64,000 nt of DNA from Herbaspirillum hiltneri N3 (GCF_001267925.1 NZ_CP011409.1:496001-560000), one strand, 5' to 3'; shown: positions 28,439 to 38,110, counted from the first letter of the stretch. Made by a program: numbers and translations. Notes: generated from the letters alone by a model not told the origin.

Positions 28439-29727
28439 TGGCGGACCAGATGGACGACAATCGTTTTTACGCCGACTACCTGATCGAAACGCCGCTCGAT
28501 CCGTCGCAGGTCGCGGAGGTCATGGCGGGCGAGCAATCCTGCGGCACCTTCGTGCGGGTGCAGGGCGAGACCGAACAATTGCGCGAACGCGCACGCGCCG
28601 TCGTGGTGTCGGTGGAAGAGATCGACAGCGTGGCGACGCCGAGCCTGCCCAACGCCTGGCAGCAGCGCCAGAACATGCAGGGTCCGTGGCGTCGCGCCCG
28701 GGTGCGGATTTCCTTCCCGATCGACAATGTCGGCGCCAACCTGCCGACGCTGGCGGCGACCGTGGCCGGTAATCTGTTCGATCTCGGCGAAGTCACCGGC
28801 ATGCGCCTGTTGTCGCTGTCGCTGCCGGAACATTATCGTCGCCGGTTCGATATGCCACGCCACGGCGTTGCCGGTACCCGCAAGCTGACGGGCCAATCGT
28901 CGGCATCGCAAGCGCCCTTGCTGGGTACCATCATCAAGCCCAATGTCGGCCTCAGCGCAGTGCAGACCGGCGAGCTCGTGACGCAGCTGTGCGAAGCCGG
29001 CGTCGACTTCATCAAGGACGACGAAGTCTGCGCCAATCCGGTCCATGCGCCGCTGGAAGAACGCGTGCGTGAAGTCATGCGCCGCGTGCGCGCCTACCAG
29101 GACAAGTCCGGCCGCCGCGTCATGGTGGCGTTCAACATCACCGACGAACTCGACGCCATGCGCCGTCACGCCGACCTGGTCGAACGCGAAGGCGGCAGCT
29201 GCATCATGGTCGGGCTCAACTGGTGCGGCTTCTCCGCGCTGCAAAGCTTGCGGCGCAGCAGCGGCCTGGCGATCCACGGTCATCGCAACGGCTTCGGCAT
29301 GATGTCGCGCCAGCCGGCGCTGGGTATGTCGTTCTCGGCGTATCAAAGCCTGTGGCGCCTGAGCGGCGTCGACCATCTGCACGTGCATGGCCTCGACGGC
29401 AAGTTCTCCGAATTCAATGACGAAGTGGTGCAGTCGGCGCGCGATTGCCTGACGCCGATGGCGCCCGGCGACGAAGTGATGCCGGTATTTTCGTCGGGAC
29501 AGTGGGCCGGCACGGTGCCGGCTACCTTCGCAGCGGTCAACAGCACTGACGTGATCTTCCTCTCGGGCGGCGGCATCCTCGCGCATCCGGACGGCGCCGC
29601 AGCCGGTGTCGCCAGTCTGCGCCAGGCCTGGGAAGCGGCGCGCGACGGCGTCAGCCTGCAGGAGCGCGCACGCCGGTCGCCGGAGTTGCAGCATGCGCTC
29701 GACTTCTTCGGGCCGCGTCTGAAATGA
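28438..29727 (+). CDS. RuBisCO-like protein (form IV large-subunit homologue)
   Basis: 429 residues, starting at the ATG that overlaps the VOC stop. All three key lysines of RuBisCO have equivalents: Lys167 (GTIIKPNVGL, Lys175), Lys193 in FIKDDE (carbamylated Lys201 with Asp203/Glu204 partners) and Lys322 in HVHGLDGK (loop-6 Lys334). The His-x-His-Arg motif is HGHR (280-283), but the His298 position is Phe286. The phosphate loops are changed (VFSSGQWAG, SGGGILAHP). Known RLPs of catabolic operons act on 3-oxo-isoapionate 4-phosphate (OiaX) and related sugars; followed directly by a DUF1537 kinase, this fits that type, but other substrates are possible. Confidence 0.9.
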   Translation: MADQMDDNRFYADYLIETPLDPSQVAEVMAGEQSCGTFVRVQGETEQLRERARAVVVSVEEIDSVATPSLPNAWQQRQNMQGPWRRARVRISFPIDNVGANLPTLAATVAGNLFDLGEVTGMRLLSLSLPEHYRRRFDMPRHGVAGTRKLTGQSSASQAPLLGTIIKPNVGLSAVQTGELVTQLCEAGVDFIKDDEVCANPVHAPLEERVREVMRRVRAYQDKSGRRVMVAFNITDELDAMRRHADLVEREGGSCIMVGLNWCGFSALQSLRRSSGLAIHGHRNGFGMMSRQPALGMSFSAYQSLWRLSGVDHLHVHGLDGKFSEFNDEVVQSARDCLTPMAPGDEVMPVFSSGQWAGTVPATFAAVNSTDVIFLSGGGILAHPDGAAAGVASLRQAWEAARDGVSLQERARRSPELQHALDFFGPRLK

Positions 29728-31049
29728 CCCGGCAGCATCGCCCGCGCGTCTGCTTCTACGGCGACGATTTCACCGGCGCCACCGACACGCTGGCGACGGC
29801 GACCGAAGCCGGCTTGCGCAGTTTGCTGTTCCTGCGGGTGCCGGACCGGCGTCAGCTGGAGGCGGCCGGCGTACTTGATTGCCTTGGCGTCGCGGGCGCT
29901 GCGCGTTCGATGGCGCCGCCAGAAATGCGCGAAGAACTCGAACCGGTCGCCCGGTTTTTTGCCGGCTTGCAGCCGCCGGTGACGCACTACAAAATCTGCT
30001 CGACCTTCGACAGCGCGCCGTACGTCGGCAACATCGGTACGGCCCTGTCGGTATGGCGGCAACACATTGTTAATGACTTCGTGCCCATCGTCGGCGGCCA
30101 GCCCAATCTGCAGCGCTACTGCCTGTTCAGCAACCTGTACGCCGCGGTCAACGGCGGCGGCGAAGTATTCCGCATCGATCGCCACCAGACCATGCGTAAT
30201 CATCCGGTGACGCCGATGCACGAAACCGACATGCGCGTGCACCTTGCGGGGCAGGGCATGCGGGTGGCTGCCATCCATGCGCCGGCTTACGCGGGGAGTG
30301 CGGAACAACTGGATGCACAGCTGGAACGGCTGGCGCAAGAACGGCCTGATGCCGTGCTGTTCGACGTCGGCGACGCGGCGCATCTGCTGCCGATCGGCCG
30401 GCAGATCTGGCAGCGCGCGCAACGGCAGCCCTTGCTGGCAATCGGTGCCAGCAGCGTGGTGCAGGCCTTGTGCGGTCATTGGCGCGAACAGGGGGAGTTG
30501 CCCGCGTCTTCGATCGGTGCGACACGCATCGCTGCGCCTGACGGCGCTGTGTTCGTGCTGGCCGGCAGCCTGTCGCCGGTCACGGCGCGCCAGGTGGTCG
30601 CCGCGACGTCATACGAGCGCGTCACACTGGATGCGCGCCGACTGGTCAATGAGGACCAGGCTTATATCGAGTCGATGCTGTCACGCATTGCACAACGTCT
30701 GAACGACGGTCATCACGTGCTGGCCAGTACCGCCGACGGCGCACACCTCGATGGTGAGCACGCATCGTTGCGGCTGGCGCAGGCGAGCGGGAATTTCCTG
30801 CGGCGTCTGTTGCCGCTGACCACGGTACGCCGCATCGGCGTGGCCGGCGGCGACACTTCCAGCCATGCCCTGAAGGCGCTCGACATCTGGGGCTTGTCCT
30901 ATCTTGGCAAGCTGTCGCCGGGCGTAGCGTTGTGCCGTGCGCACGCCGACGGTGCGCGCGAGGATGGCATCGAACTGATGCTCAAGGGCGGCCAGATGGG
31001 CGGCGAGGATTTGTTCGACCGGCTGGCGAAGGGATCCAACGGCGCCTAG
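29724..31049 (+). CDS. DUF1537 four-carbon acid sugar kinase family protein
   Basis: 441 residues. N-terminal substrate motif FYGDDFTGATDTLAT, C-terminal nucleotide motifs GVAGGDTSSHALKAL and MLKGGQMGGEDLF. The family phosphorylates acid sugars such as erythronate, threonate and 3-oxo-isoapionate (OiaK). Start overlaps the RLP stop (ATGA, 29724-29727), so kinase and RLP are translationally coupled; the kinase would make the phosphorylated substrate that the RLP consumes. The last gene of the plus-strand operon, converging with the AidB-like gene six bases later. Confidence 0.92.
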   Translation: MTRQHRPRVCFYGDDFTGATDTLATATEAGLRSLLFLRVPDRRQLEAAGVLDCLGVAGAARSMAPPEMREELEPVARFFAGLQPPVTHYKICSTFDSAPYVGNIGTALSVWRQHIVNDFVPIVGGQPNLQRYCLFSNLYAAVNGGGEVFRIDRHQTMRNHPVTPMHETDMRVHLAGQGMRVAAIHAPAYAGSAEQLDAQLERLAQERPDAVLFDVGDAAHLLPIGRQIWQRAQRQPLLAIGASSVVQALCGHWREQGELPASSIGATRIAAPDGAVFVLAGSLSPVTARQVVAATSYERVTLDARRLVNEDQAYIESMLSRIAQRLNDGHHVLASTADGAHLDGEHASLRLAQASGNFLRRLLPLTTVRRIGVAGGDTSSHALKALDIWGLSYLGKLSPGVALCRAHADGAREDGIELMLKGGQMGGEDLFDRLAKGSNGA

Positions 31050-31055
31050 TCTTTA

Positions 31056-32717
31056 TTACTGCGGCCAGGCGCGCGCCAGGATGCTTTGGTGCAAGGACGC
31101 GGCATCCGTGCTTCCGGCAGGCAGCGTGCCGTACACGCGGCCGTTGGCGGCATCGCCGCGGCTGAGCACGAAGGCCTCGGCCATCGCCGGCGGCGCATGC
31201 TGCAACATCAGCGCACCCTGCACGGTCAGCACCAGCTGCTGCACCAGGCGGCGCGCCAGCATTTCGCGCTGTTCCGGCGGCAGCGTCATCATTTGCTTGA
31301 GCGCGTGCAGCGGCGCCTGCAAGACCTCGTGGCCATCGGCGACCTGTTGCAATTCATCCAACAGCAACAGGCAGGCGTCCGGTTCGCGTTCCATCGCGCG
31401 CAGCACGTCGAGGCACATCACGTTGCCCGAACCTTCCCAGATCGAGTTGACCGGAGCTTCGCGATACATGCGTGCCATCGGTCCGGTTTCCACGTAGCCG
31501 TTGCCGCCCCAGACTTCCATGCACTCGCCGGTGAATTCCAGCGCGCGTTTGCAGATCCAGAACTTGGCCGCCGGCGTGACGATGCGGCGCCAGGCGCGCT
31601 GCAAGGGATCGGCGGGCGCTTCGAAGGCGCTCGCCAGACGCAGCATCAGCAAGGTCGCGGCTTCGCTTTCCAGCGCCAGGTCGGCCAGCACGTTACGCAT
31701 CAGCGGCTGGTCGGCGAGATGCTTGCCGAAGGCGCTGCGGTGGCGCGCGTGATGGATGGCCTGCACCAGCGCATGGCGCATCAGGCCGGCGCTGCCGATG
31801 ACGCAATCGAGGCGCGTGTGGTTGGCCATCTCGATGATGGTGGGGATGCCGCGTCCTTCATCGCCGACCATGACGCCGTAGGCATCTTCAAATTCGACTT
31901 CGCTGCTGGAGTTGGAGCGGTTGCCGAGTTTGTCCTTGATGCGCTGGATCAGCACGCCGTTCTTGTGGCCGTCGGGCCGCCAGCGCGGTATGAAGAAGCA
32001 CGACAGGCCGTTGTCGGTGCGCGCCAGGACCATGTGGGCATCGCACATCGGCGCCGAAAAAAACCATTTGTGGCCGGTCAGCGTGTAGGCTGCGCCGCGG
32101 CCGCTGCCATTGAGCGGGCGCGCCGCCGTGGTGTTGCTGCGCACGTCGGAGCCGCCTTGCTTTTCCGTCATGCCCATGCCGACCAGCATGGAGTGCTTCT
32201 GTTCCAGCGGCAGGTCGCGCGGGTCGTGTTGGCGGGAAAACAATTTGTCGCGCAGCAGGCCGTACAGAGCCTCTTCACTGCGCAATACCGGGATCGAGGC
32301 GAAGGTCATGGTGGTCGGACACAAGGATCCGGCTTCGACCTGGGCATGCAGGAAATAGCCGGCGGCGCGCGCGACATGGGCGCCGGGCTTGCCATCGAAT
32401 TCCGGCATCCACGGCAGCGCGTGCAGTCCTTCGCGCCGCAGCAATGCCAGCAGGGCATGCCAGGCGGGGTGAAAGTCGACGCGGTCAATGCGGTTGCCGA
32501 AGCGATCGTGGGTATTGAGTTCGGGCTCGTGGCGGTTGGCCAATGCGGCCATCTGCAGCACCTCGGCGCTGCCCAGTTCGGCGCCGTAATTGGCCAGCAC
32601 CGATGCATGCCAGCCGGCCTGCCCGCGCCGTACGCCCTGGCTCAGCGCGGTATCGGTGTCATACAGATTGAAGTCCTGCAGTTCCGGGACCTGGTTGGCG
32701 ACATCGTGCGTTTTCAT
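31056..32717 (-). CDS. AidB-like acyl-CoA dehydrogenase family protein
   Basis: 553 residues from the ATG at 32717 with AGGAG five bases upstream; the frame is open further but without family similarity. The motif GMTEKQGGSDVRSNTT is the flavin region typical of the AidB branch, and GGNGYVETGPMARMYREAP with NSIWEGSGNV is the C-terminal hallmark. The extra ~150 residues beyond ordinary acyl-CoA dehydrogenases also match AidB. AidB is an alkylation-response flavoprotein that binds DNA; family members may also oxidise isovaleryl-CoA, so activity is not settled. Confidence 0.88.
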   Translation of the reverse strand: MKTHDVANQVPELQDFNLYDTDTALSQGVRRGQAGWHASVLANYGAELGSAEVLQMAALANRHEPELNTHDRFGNRIDRVDFHPAWHALLALLRREGLHALPWMPEFDGKPGAHVARAAGYFLHAQVEAGSLCPTTMTFASIPVLRSEEALYGLLRDKLFSRQHDPRDLPLEQKHSMLVGMGMTEKQGGSDVRSNTTAARPLNGSGRGAAYTLTGHKWFFSAPMCDAHMVLARTDNGLSCFFIPRWRPDGHKNGVLIQRIKDKLGNRSNSSSEVEFEDAYGVMVGDEGRGIPTIIEMANHTRLDCVIGSAGLMRHALVQAIHHARHRSAFGKHLADQPLMRNVLADLALESEAATLLMLRLASAFEAPADPLQRAWRRIVTPAAKFWICKRALEFTGECMEVWGGNGYVETGPMARMYREAPVNSIWEGSGNVMCLDVLRAMEREPDACLLLLDELQQVADGHEVLQAPLHALKQMMTLPPEQREMLARRLVQQLVLTVQGALMLQHAPPAMAEAFVLSRGDAANGRVYGTLPAGSTDAASLHQSILARAWPQ

Positions 32718-32899
32718 TGCGGCTCCTGGGGAAGACGGAAGAACGGCCGGCGAGCGCGGACAGTGTAAGGCATCTCCGGCGCGCAAGAGTTGCGTTAGGC
32801 GTATTTGCTATAACTATATAAGTATCTTGTCGCTAGGGCTGTCCGGCACATGACAAAGACTCATATTAAAATGAGACTCCTGAAAGGATTCCTCCGACC

Positions 32900-33802
32900 A
32901 TGCCTTATCTGACCATCGAAGACACCATCGGCAATACGCCCTTGATCCAATTGCAGCGCCTCGGCGGCGAAGACGCCAAGCGACGCAACAACATCATCCT
33001 CGGCAAGATGGAGGGCAACAATCCGGCCGGGTCGGTCAAGGACCGCGCCGCGCTGTCGATGATCCGCCGCGCCGAGGAGCGCGGCCAGATCAAGCCTGGC
33101 GATACCCTGATCGAAGCCACCAGCGGCAACACCGGCATCGCGCTGGCCATGGTGGCCGCACTGCGCGGCTACAAGATGGTGCTGCTGATGCCGGAAAACC
33201 TCAGCGAAGAACGCCGCCAGAGCATGGCCGCCTATGGCGCCAAGATCGTCCTGACGCCCAAGAGTGGCGGCATGGAATACGCCCGCGACCTCGCCGAACA
33301 GATGCAGAAGGAAGGCCAGGGCCTGATCCTCGACCAGTTCGCCAATGGCGACAATCCGCAGGCGCACTATGAAACCACCGGCCCCGAACTGTGGCGCGAC
33401 ACCGAAGGCCGCATTACCCATTTCGTCAGCGCCATGGGCACCACCGGCACCATCATGGGCGTGTCGCGCTACCTGAAGGAACAGAATCCCGAGATCCAGA
33501 TCATCGGTGCCCAGCCGGAAGAAGGTTCGTCGATTCCGGGCATCCGCAAATGGCCGGACGCCTACCTGCCGAAAATCTATGAAAAGCCGCGCGTCGACCA
33601 GCTCGAATACGTGAGCCAGGCCGCCGCCGAAAACATGGCGCGCAAACTGGCGATGGTGGAGGGGCTGTTCTGCGGCATTTCCGCAGCCGGCGCTTGCGAA
33701 GTGGCGCTGCGCCTATCGCAGCAGGTCGAGAATGCGACCATCGTGTTCGTGGTCTGCGATCGCGGCGACCGCTATCTGTCTACGGGCGTATTTCCTGCCT
33801 AG
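32900..33802 (+). CDS. cysM: Cysteine synthase B
   Basis: 300 residues of fold-type II PLP enzymes. The PLP Lys is residue 47 in NNPAGSVKDRAA, and the substrate loop is EATSGNTGIALA; the EGNNPAG form is usual for CysM. It makes cysteine from O-acetylserine and sulfide or S-sulfocysteine from thiosulfate. It has its own promoter region, divergent from the AidB-like gene, and is closed by a strong bidirectional terminator. Confidence 0.95.
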   Translation: MPYLTIEDTIGNTPLIQLQRLGGEDAKRRNNIILGKMEGNNPAGSVKDRAALSMIRRAEERGQIKPGDTLIEATSGNTGIALAMVAALRGYKMVLLMPENLSEERRQSMAAYGAKIVLTPKSGGMEYARDLAEQMQKEGQGLILDQFANGDNPQAHYETTGPELWRDTEGRITHFVSAMGTTGTIMGVSRYLKEQNPEIQIIGAQPEEGSSIPGIRKWPDAYLPKIYEKPRVDQLEYVSQAAAENMARKLAMVEGLFCGISAAGACEVALRLSQQVENATIVFVVCDRGDRYLSTGVFPA

Positions 33803-33861
33803 TTTTCTTGCCTGTCATGGGCCCGTGGGCCCGGCGCCGGAGGGCTTTTCTTCGCGCCAAT

Positions 33862-33891
33862 AAAAAACGGAGCTTACGCTCCGTTTTTTTT
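33862..33891. terminator. Bidirectional terminator between cysM and HTH gene
   Basis: AACGGAGC (33866-33873) pairs with GCTCCGTT (33878-33885) around a TTAC loop, with A residues to the left and T residues to the right, so it works on both strands. Its right edge touches the stop of the convergent HTH gene. Confidence 0.92.
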
Positions 33892-34222
33892 ATTCCACGC
33901 CTGGTGTTGCCGGCGAGCCTGGCTTCGGCTTGAACTGCTTGTCGCTGATGCGGAATTTCTCGCGACGATCGCCCATCAATTCGCGCAGTTCGCGGATCGA
34001 CAATTCGCTGACTTCGTGCATGCGGATCAGCAGCGACGCGCCAACCGGCAGACGACGGTGACGGATCTTGCTGATGACTGGTGGAGCCACTTCCAACGCA
34101 CGCGACAACGCGGCGTCGTTCTTCAGATGCAATTTCTCAATCAGCGCATCCAGCAGGTGGTTAGGATCGTAGTTGATTTGATCCGAAAGGGAAGTATCGT
34201 TGATGCCATTAGGTGTAGTCAT
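33890..34222 (-). CDS. Small HTH-type putative regulator
   Basis: 110 residues from the ATG at 34222, preceded by GGAA at a suitable distance; an ATG five codons upstream is the alternative. The centre (LLDALIEKLHLKNDAALSRALEVAPPVISKIRHRRLPVG, seen as a lambda-repressor-like helix-turn-helix with a recognition helix PPVISKIRHRR) suggests DNA binding. The C-terminus is short, basic then Pro-rich. I know similar small proteins in Burkholderiales but no function. Neighbours give no hint of target. Confidence 0.7.
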   Translation of the reverse strand: MTTPNGINDTSLSDQINYDPNHLLDALIEKLHLKNDAALSRALEVAPPVISKIRHRRLPVGASLLIRMHEVSELSIRELRELMGDRREKFRISDKQFKPKPGSPATPGVE

Positions 34223-34237
34223 GATCGGACGTTCCAT

Positions 34238-34543
34238 TATGCAGATGTTTATAAAGGCCTTGTTTGTGCAAGTGCATTAGTTCTTGGTAAAACTGCAAAA
34301 CGTGGTTCACTAGTTTCCATCAGAGGTGCCATTCTTTTCCCACTGCAACAACACAACTCGAACCAAGGCCATCGGGATCAGTCGGTCTGACTTGCCAGCC
34401 TTCACTATTCGTTTCCGTGCTCCCAACGTCGGTACTGTCAAAACGCCAATGTTGACGCTCAGTACATTCGTTCAGAAAAGTCTATTACAAAATAGTTGCG
34501 AGAAATCACCTCGAATTTGTAACAGATATTAACAGGAATTTTT
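34238..34543. other. AT-rich intergenic region
   Basis: About 306 bases between the small HTH gene and the DUF1415 gene, more AT-rich than the surroundings. It should contain the promoter of the HTH gene. I find no convincing hairpin terminator, RNA gene or conserved operator in it. Confidence 0.5.
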
Positions 34544-35125
34544 CTATAATTGGTGTTGTTTCTTTGACACGACAAAAGCCAGCCGATTCCAGCCATTTAG
34601 CCCGAGATCCCGCATGGTTGCGATGTTTCGTTCGAAAATGGCGCTTGCCTCGGGGAAGGCGGCGACCGCCCGGTCGATGCTGCTTTCACGCAACAGATGC
34701 AAAACCGGAAACGGCGAGCGGTTGGTGTAGTTGTCGATATCGTCAGGCCCGGCATCGGCAAACTGATACTGCGGATGGAAACTGGCGATCTGAATGACGC
34801 CGTCCAGCCCGGCGTCTTCCAGTACCTGGTCGGCGACGTCGAGGAAGCTGTTGTAGTCGTAGAAATCCTGCAGCACGCGCGGATGGATCAGCAGCGTGGT
34901 GTCGAGCAACTCCGGATCGGCGGCTTGCAGGTGTTGCAATTCCGTCAGCAGCTGTTGCGCCAGATCAGCTTCGTTGTCCGCGTGGCTGACCACATAGCGA
35001 ATCTGATCCTTGACGTAGACCGATTTGGCGAACGGGCAGAGGTTCAGGCCGATCACGGCTTCGGCGACCCAGGCGCGGGTCAGGGCGGCAACCGTGTCGT
35101 CGTCGGGGAAAGTAGGCGTATCCAT
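34544..35125 (-). CDS. DUF1415 family protein
   Basis: 193 residues matching the DUF1415 family as I know it: an N-terminal AWVAEAVIGLNLCPFAK segment and the core TTLLIHPRVLQDFYDYNSFLD, then FHPQYQFAD and NRSPFPVLHLLRE. Conserved His, Tyr and acidic residues suggest an enzyme, but no activity is established. Widely present in proteobacteria. It is divergent from the yaeQ gene with a 126-base gap. Confidence 0.85.
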   Translation of the reverse strand: MDTPTFPDDDTVAALTRAWVAEAVIGLNLCPFAKSVYVKDQIRYVVSHADNEADLAQQLLTELQHLQAADPELLDTTLLIHPRVLQDFYDYNSFLDVADQVLEDAGLDGVIQIASFHPQYQFADAGPDDIDNYTNRSPFPVLHLLRESSIDRAVAAFPEASAIFERNIATMRDLGLNGWNRLAFVVSKKQHQL

Positions 35126-35251
35126 AGTGGAATTGTCTCACGGGCGTCATTTTCCAATCTCGCGGGAAAGCGTGGAAAAGCCCTTGAAATCGGCTATCCT
35201 TCACATCCTTCGCAAGCAATACGCCCAACTCCGCACCAAAAGAAGACCGTC

Positions 35252-35788
35252 ATGGCGCTCAAAGCAACCATTTTCAAAGCCGATCTGCAGATTTCCGACA
35301 TGGATCGGCATTACTACCAGAACCATTCGCTGACCATCGCGCGCCACCCGTCGGAAACCGACGAGCGCATGATGATCCGTGTGCTGGCCTTTGCGCTCAA
35401 CGCCAGCGACGCGCTGACCTTCGGCAAGGGCTTGTCCGACGTCGAAGACCCGGACGTCGTGGCAAAAGACCTGACCGGCGCCATCGATCTCTGGATCGAA
35501 GTCGGCCAGCCCGACGACAAGCGCATCCTCAAGGCCTGCGGCCGCGCGGCGCACGTGATCGTCTACAGCTACAGCAGTGTCAGCAGCATCTGGTGGAACC
35601 AGATCGGCAACCGCGTCGAGCGCGCCAAGAATCTGACCGTCATCAACATCGCCGCCGAAACCAGCCAGGCATTGGAAAAGCTCGCCCAGCGCAACATGCA
35701 ATTGCAATGCACGATCCAGGACGGCCAGATCTGGCTGGGCAACAATGAAGAGATGGTGCAGATCGACCCGCAGGTCATCAAGCCGTAG
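35252..35788 (+). CDS. yaeQ: YaeQ family protein
   Basis: 178 residues from the ATG at 35252 (the family opening MALKATIFKADLQISDMDR). The core motifs SLTIARHPSETDERMMIRVLAF and DLWIEVGQPD are characteristic of YaeQ, which has a PD-(D/E)XK nuclease-like fold but no proven nuclease role. The protein suppresses RfaH loss in E. coli in one older report. It is monocistronic, converging with the MmgE/PrpD gene six bases later. Confidence 0.92.
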   Translation: MALKATIFKADLQISDMDRHYYQNHSLTIARHPSETDERMMIRVLAFALNASDALTFGKGLSDVEDPDVVAKDLTGAIDLWIEVGQPDDKRILKACGRAAHVIVYSYSSVSSIWWNQIGNRVERAKNLTVINIAAETSQALEKLAQRNMQLQCTIQDGQIWLGNNEEMVQIDPQVIKP

Positions 35789-35794
35789 CCGCCG

Positions 35795-37216
35795 CTATCG
35801 GACGGAAAACAGTTCGCGCACCGACGGCAGCGTCTCGATCGATTTGAGGCGGGACAGCAGCAGGGCGCCGGTGTCTCTGTCGCCGCCGTTGCCGCTGCCG
35901 CCTTGGCCGTGGACGTTGCCGGCACTTCCCGCCTCCATGCACTGCATGAACTTGGCTTCGATTTCATCCTGCCGCATCGGGCATTGCGCACTGCCGCGCG
36001 CCTGCGCCTGAAACTCCTCAAGCCAGTCGCCGCCGCGTAGCCTGATCCGCACGTTTGCTCCTTCCGGCGCCGCCTCGCAGGCGCCTTCCAGGCTCCAGCG
36101 CGGGCCGACTGTCATCTTCACGCGCTTCATCAATTCGAGGACGGGCTGCTCCTGCAGTACCGCGCCGTCCAGGTGCTGCAATTGCACCGAGCCGTACAGC
36201 AAGGACACCGCAATGGCGAAAGGCATGCTGAATTGGGCTTGCTGTCTTGTCGCCGGCTGGTTGTAGATCAGATTGGCAAAAACGATCTGCGGTACGTCGC
36301 AGACGATCTCTTCGATTGCCGCGACGTCGATAGCATGCCGGGCGACGAGCGCCATGGCGGCATCGACCGCGGCATGCGAAGACAGACAGAGGGGGATGCG
36401 CTTGATATCGACCCCGGGCGATTCCAAGAACCATTGCATCCCCAGCTGCGCCATCGTGGCAAGGTTGAATTCGCCTTGATTGAACAAGCCGTTAAATCCA
36501 TTCCAGTGTTCGAAGGCATCGTGCGGCCCGCTCGCGCCCTGGGCGGCGAGCAAGGCGGCGACGATGCCGGCTTCCGCCGCACGGCCGGCCATCAGCGCCT
36601 TGGCATCGGTGCCGAAACAGGCCTTCATGCCACCCGTACCGGCCACCGCCAGCCCCAATGCCGACGCCGTCTGGCGGCGGTCCAGCTTGAGCAGCCATGC
36701 CGCCGCCGCGCAGGCCCCGATCGGACCGAGCACGCCGGTAGTCCACCAGCCATGGTCATACAGCACGCTATTGGTTGCGGCGCCGACGGCGTACTCGCAC
36801 TCGGATCCGACAATGAAGGCGGTCAGCAGGTCACGTCCCGAGGCATTGCGCTTTTGTGCGACCGCGATTGCGGCGGGGGCGATCACGGCGGAACCGTGCA
36901 CGAAGCCGGCGTAGCAGTTGTCGTCAAAGTCGAGGGCGTGAGCCGAGGTGGCGTTGGCGAACGCCGCCGCCGGCGCAGAAAACAAGTGATGGCTTCCCAG
37001 CACCGCCGCGTCGCCGCGTGAACCGGCATCCACGGCGATGGCGCGCGCCGTGCGAGCGACCGCCGTCGCCGATCCGGCAAAGGCGACGCCGATCGTATCG
37101 ATCAGGCAATTGGCGGCGATGCTGCGCACGGAAGCGGGAATGTTACGCACGGCACGGTCAGCGTGCAGGCTGCAGATCCAGTCGGCCAGGCGGTCGATTG
37201 CGGTAGGGGGAGTCAT
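35795..37216 (-). CDS. MmgE/PrpD family protein
   Basis: 473 residues, the usual family length. Landmarks are ANCLIDTIGVAFAGS near the N-terminus, NATSAHALDFDDNCYAG with the active-site HALDFDD motif, and FGTDAKALMAGRAAEAG. Family members include 2-methylcitrate dehydratase and itaconate decarboxylase-type enzymes; here there is no prpBC partner, so propionate metabolism is not indicated. It lies downstream of an amino-acid binding protein gene and an RpiR regulator on the same strand, suggesting a role on an imported acid. Confidence 0.88.
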   Translation of the reverse strand: MTPPTAIDRLADWICSLHADRAVRNIPASVRSIAANCLIDTIGVAFAGSATAVARTARAIAVDAGSRGDAAVLGSHHLFSAPAAAFANATSAHALDFDDNCYAGFVHGSAVIAPAAIAVAQKRNASGRDLLTAFIVGSECEYAVGAATNSVLYDHGWWTTGVLGPIGACAAAAWLLKLDRRQTASALGLAVAGTGGMKACFGTDAKALMAGRAAEAGIVAALLAAQGASGPHDAFEHWNGFNGLFNQGEFNLATMAQLGMQWFLESPGVDIKRIPLCLSSHAAVDAAMALVARHAIDVAAIEEIVCDVPQIVFANLIYNQPATRQQAQFSMPFAIAVSLLYGSVQLQHLDGAVLQEQPVLELMKRVKMTVGPRWSLEGACEAAPEGANVRIRLRGGDWLEEFQAQARGSAQCPMRQDEIEAKFMQCMEAGSAGNVHGQGGSGNGGDRDTGALLLSRLKSIETLPSVRELFSVR

Positions 37217-37321
37217 GTCGTGACGCTATTTTTTTATTGACTGGGAGAGCTGGGGAGCTGCTCGCCCGATGCGCTTCCAATAATGGCATCGGGTACGGCA
37301 ACTCAGCAAAGCGTTACCGCT

Positions 37322-38110
37322 TTACTCCGGCAATGGGCCGGCAGGCGCGCCCAGCCATTTCTTCGACATTTCGTCAATGGCGCCGTTGCTCTTGGCCTCG
37401 CGGATGATCTCGTTGAGCCGGGCGACCAGTTGCGGCTCGCCCTTGAGCACGCCGATGTAGCACGGCGAATTGGACAGGATCACTTTCAGATCCATGCTCA
37501 CCGATGGATCCTTGGTCTTGATCGTGGCCGCCACGGCCGTGCCGGTTGCAAACATCTGCGCCTGGCCGGCGAGGAAGGCCGAGACCGTGCCGTTGTTGTC
37601 TTCGAAGCGCTTGATCACGGCGCCCGGGGCCAGGCGCGAGAGTTCTTCGTCCTGCATCGAGCCGCGCGTTACGGCGATGACCTTGCCGGTGAGTTCGTTG
37701 TAGTTCTTCGCGATGATTTCCTGCTTGCCGAAGACGGCGTCGAAGAACGGCGCATAGGCGATGCTGTAGTCGATGACCTTTTCACGCTCAGGTGTTTTAC
37801 CGAGCGACGAAATGGTCAGGTCGGATTTTTTTGTTTGCAGGTAGGCGACGCGATTGGGGCCGGTGACGGGGACCAGTTCCAGTTTGACGCCGAGTTTTTT
37901 TGCGACCAGCGTCGCCATATCAATGTCGTAGCCGCGCGGCGTCATGTCGGTGCCGACCGAGCCGTAGGGCGGATAGTCGGTCGGTACGGCGACGCGGATG
38001 ACCTTGCGCGCCAGGATGGTGCTGAGTGCGTCCTCCGCCATGGCGTTGGCGGAAACAGTAGCGGCGATGGCGACGGCGATCAGGCTAAGCAGGAGGGAGC
38101 GGCGTTTCAT
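37322..38110 (-). CDS. Amino-acid ABC transporter substrate-binding protein (family 3)
   Basis: 262 residues with a Sec signal peptide (MKRRSLLLSLIAVAIAATVS, cleaved after NAMA). The mature protein shows the type 3 solute-binding fold: VIRVAVPTDYPPYGS, PRGYDIDMATLVAKKLGV, DLTISSLGKTPEREKVIDYS. It should bind a polar amino acid or related compound in the periplasm. No permease or ATPase gene is beside it, so it is an orphan that would dock with a transporter encoded elsewhere. Confidence 0.9.
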   Translation of the reverse strand: MKRRSLLLSLIAVAIAATVSANAMAEDALSTILARKVIRVAVPTDYPPYGSVGTDMTPRGYDIDMATLVAKKLGVKLELVPVTGPNRVAYLQTKKSDLTISSLGKTPEREKVIDYSIAYAPFFDAVFGKQEIIAKNYNELTGKVIAVTRGSMQDEELSRLAPGAVIKRFEDNNGTVSAFLAGQAQMFATGTAVAATIKTKDPSVSMDLKVILSNSPCYIGVLKGEPQLVARLNEIIREAKSNGAIDEMSKKWLGAPAGPLPE

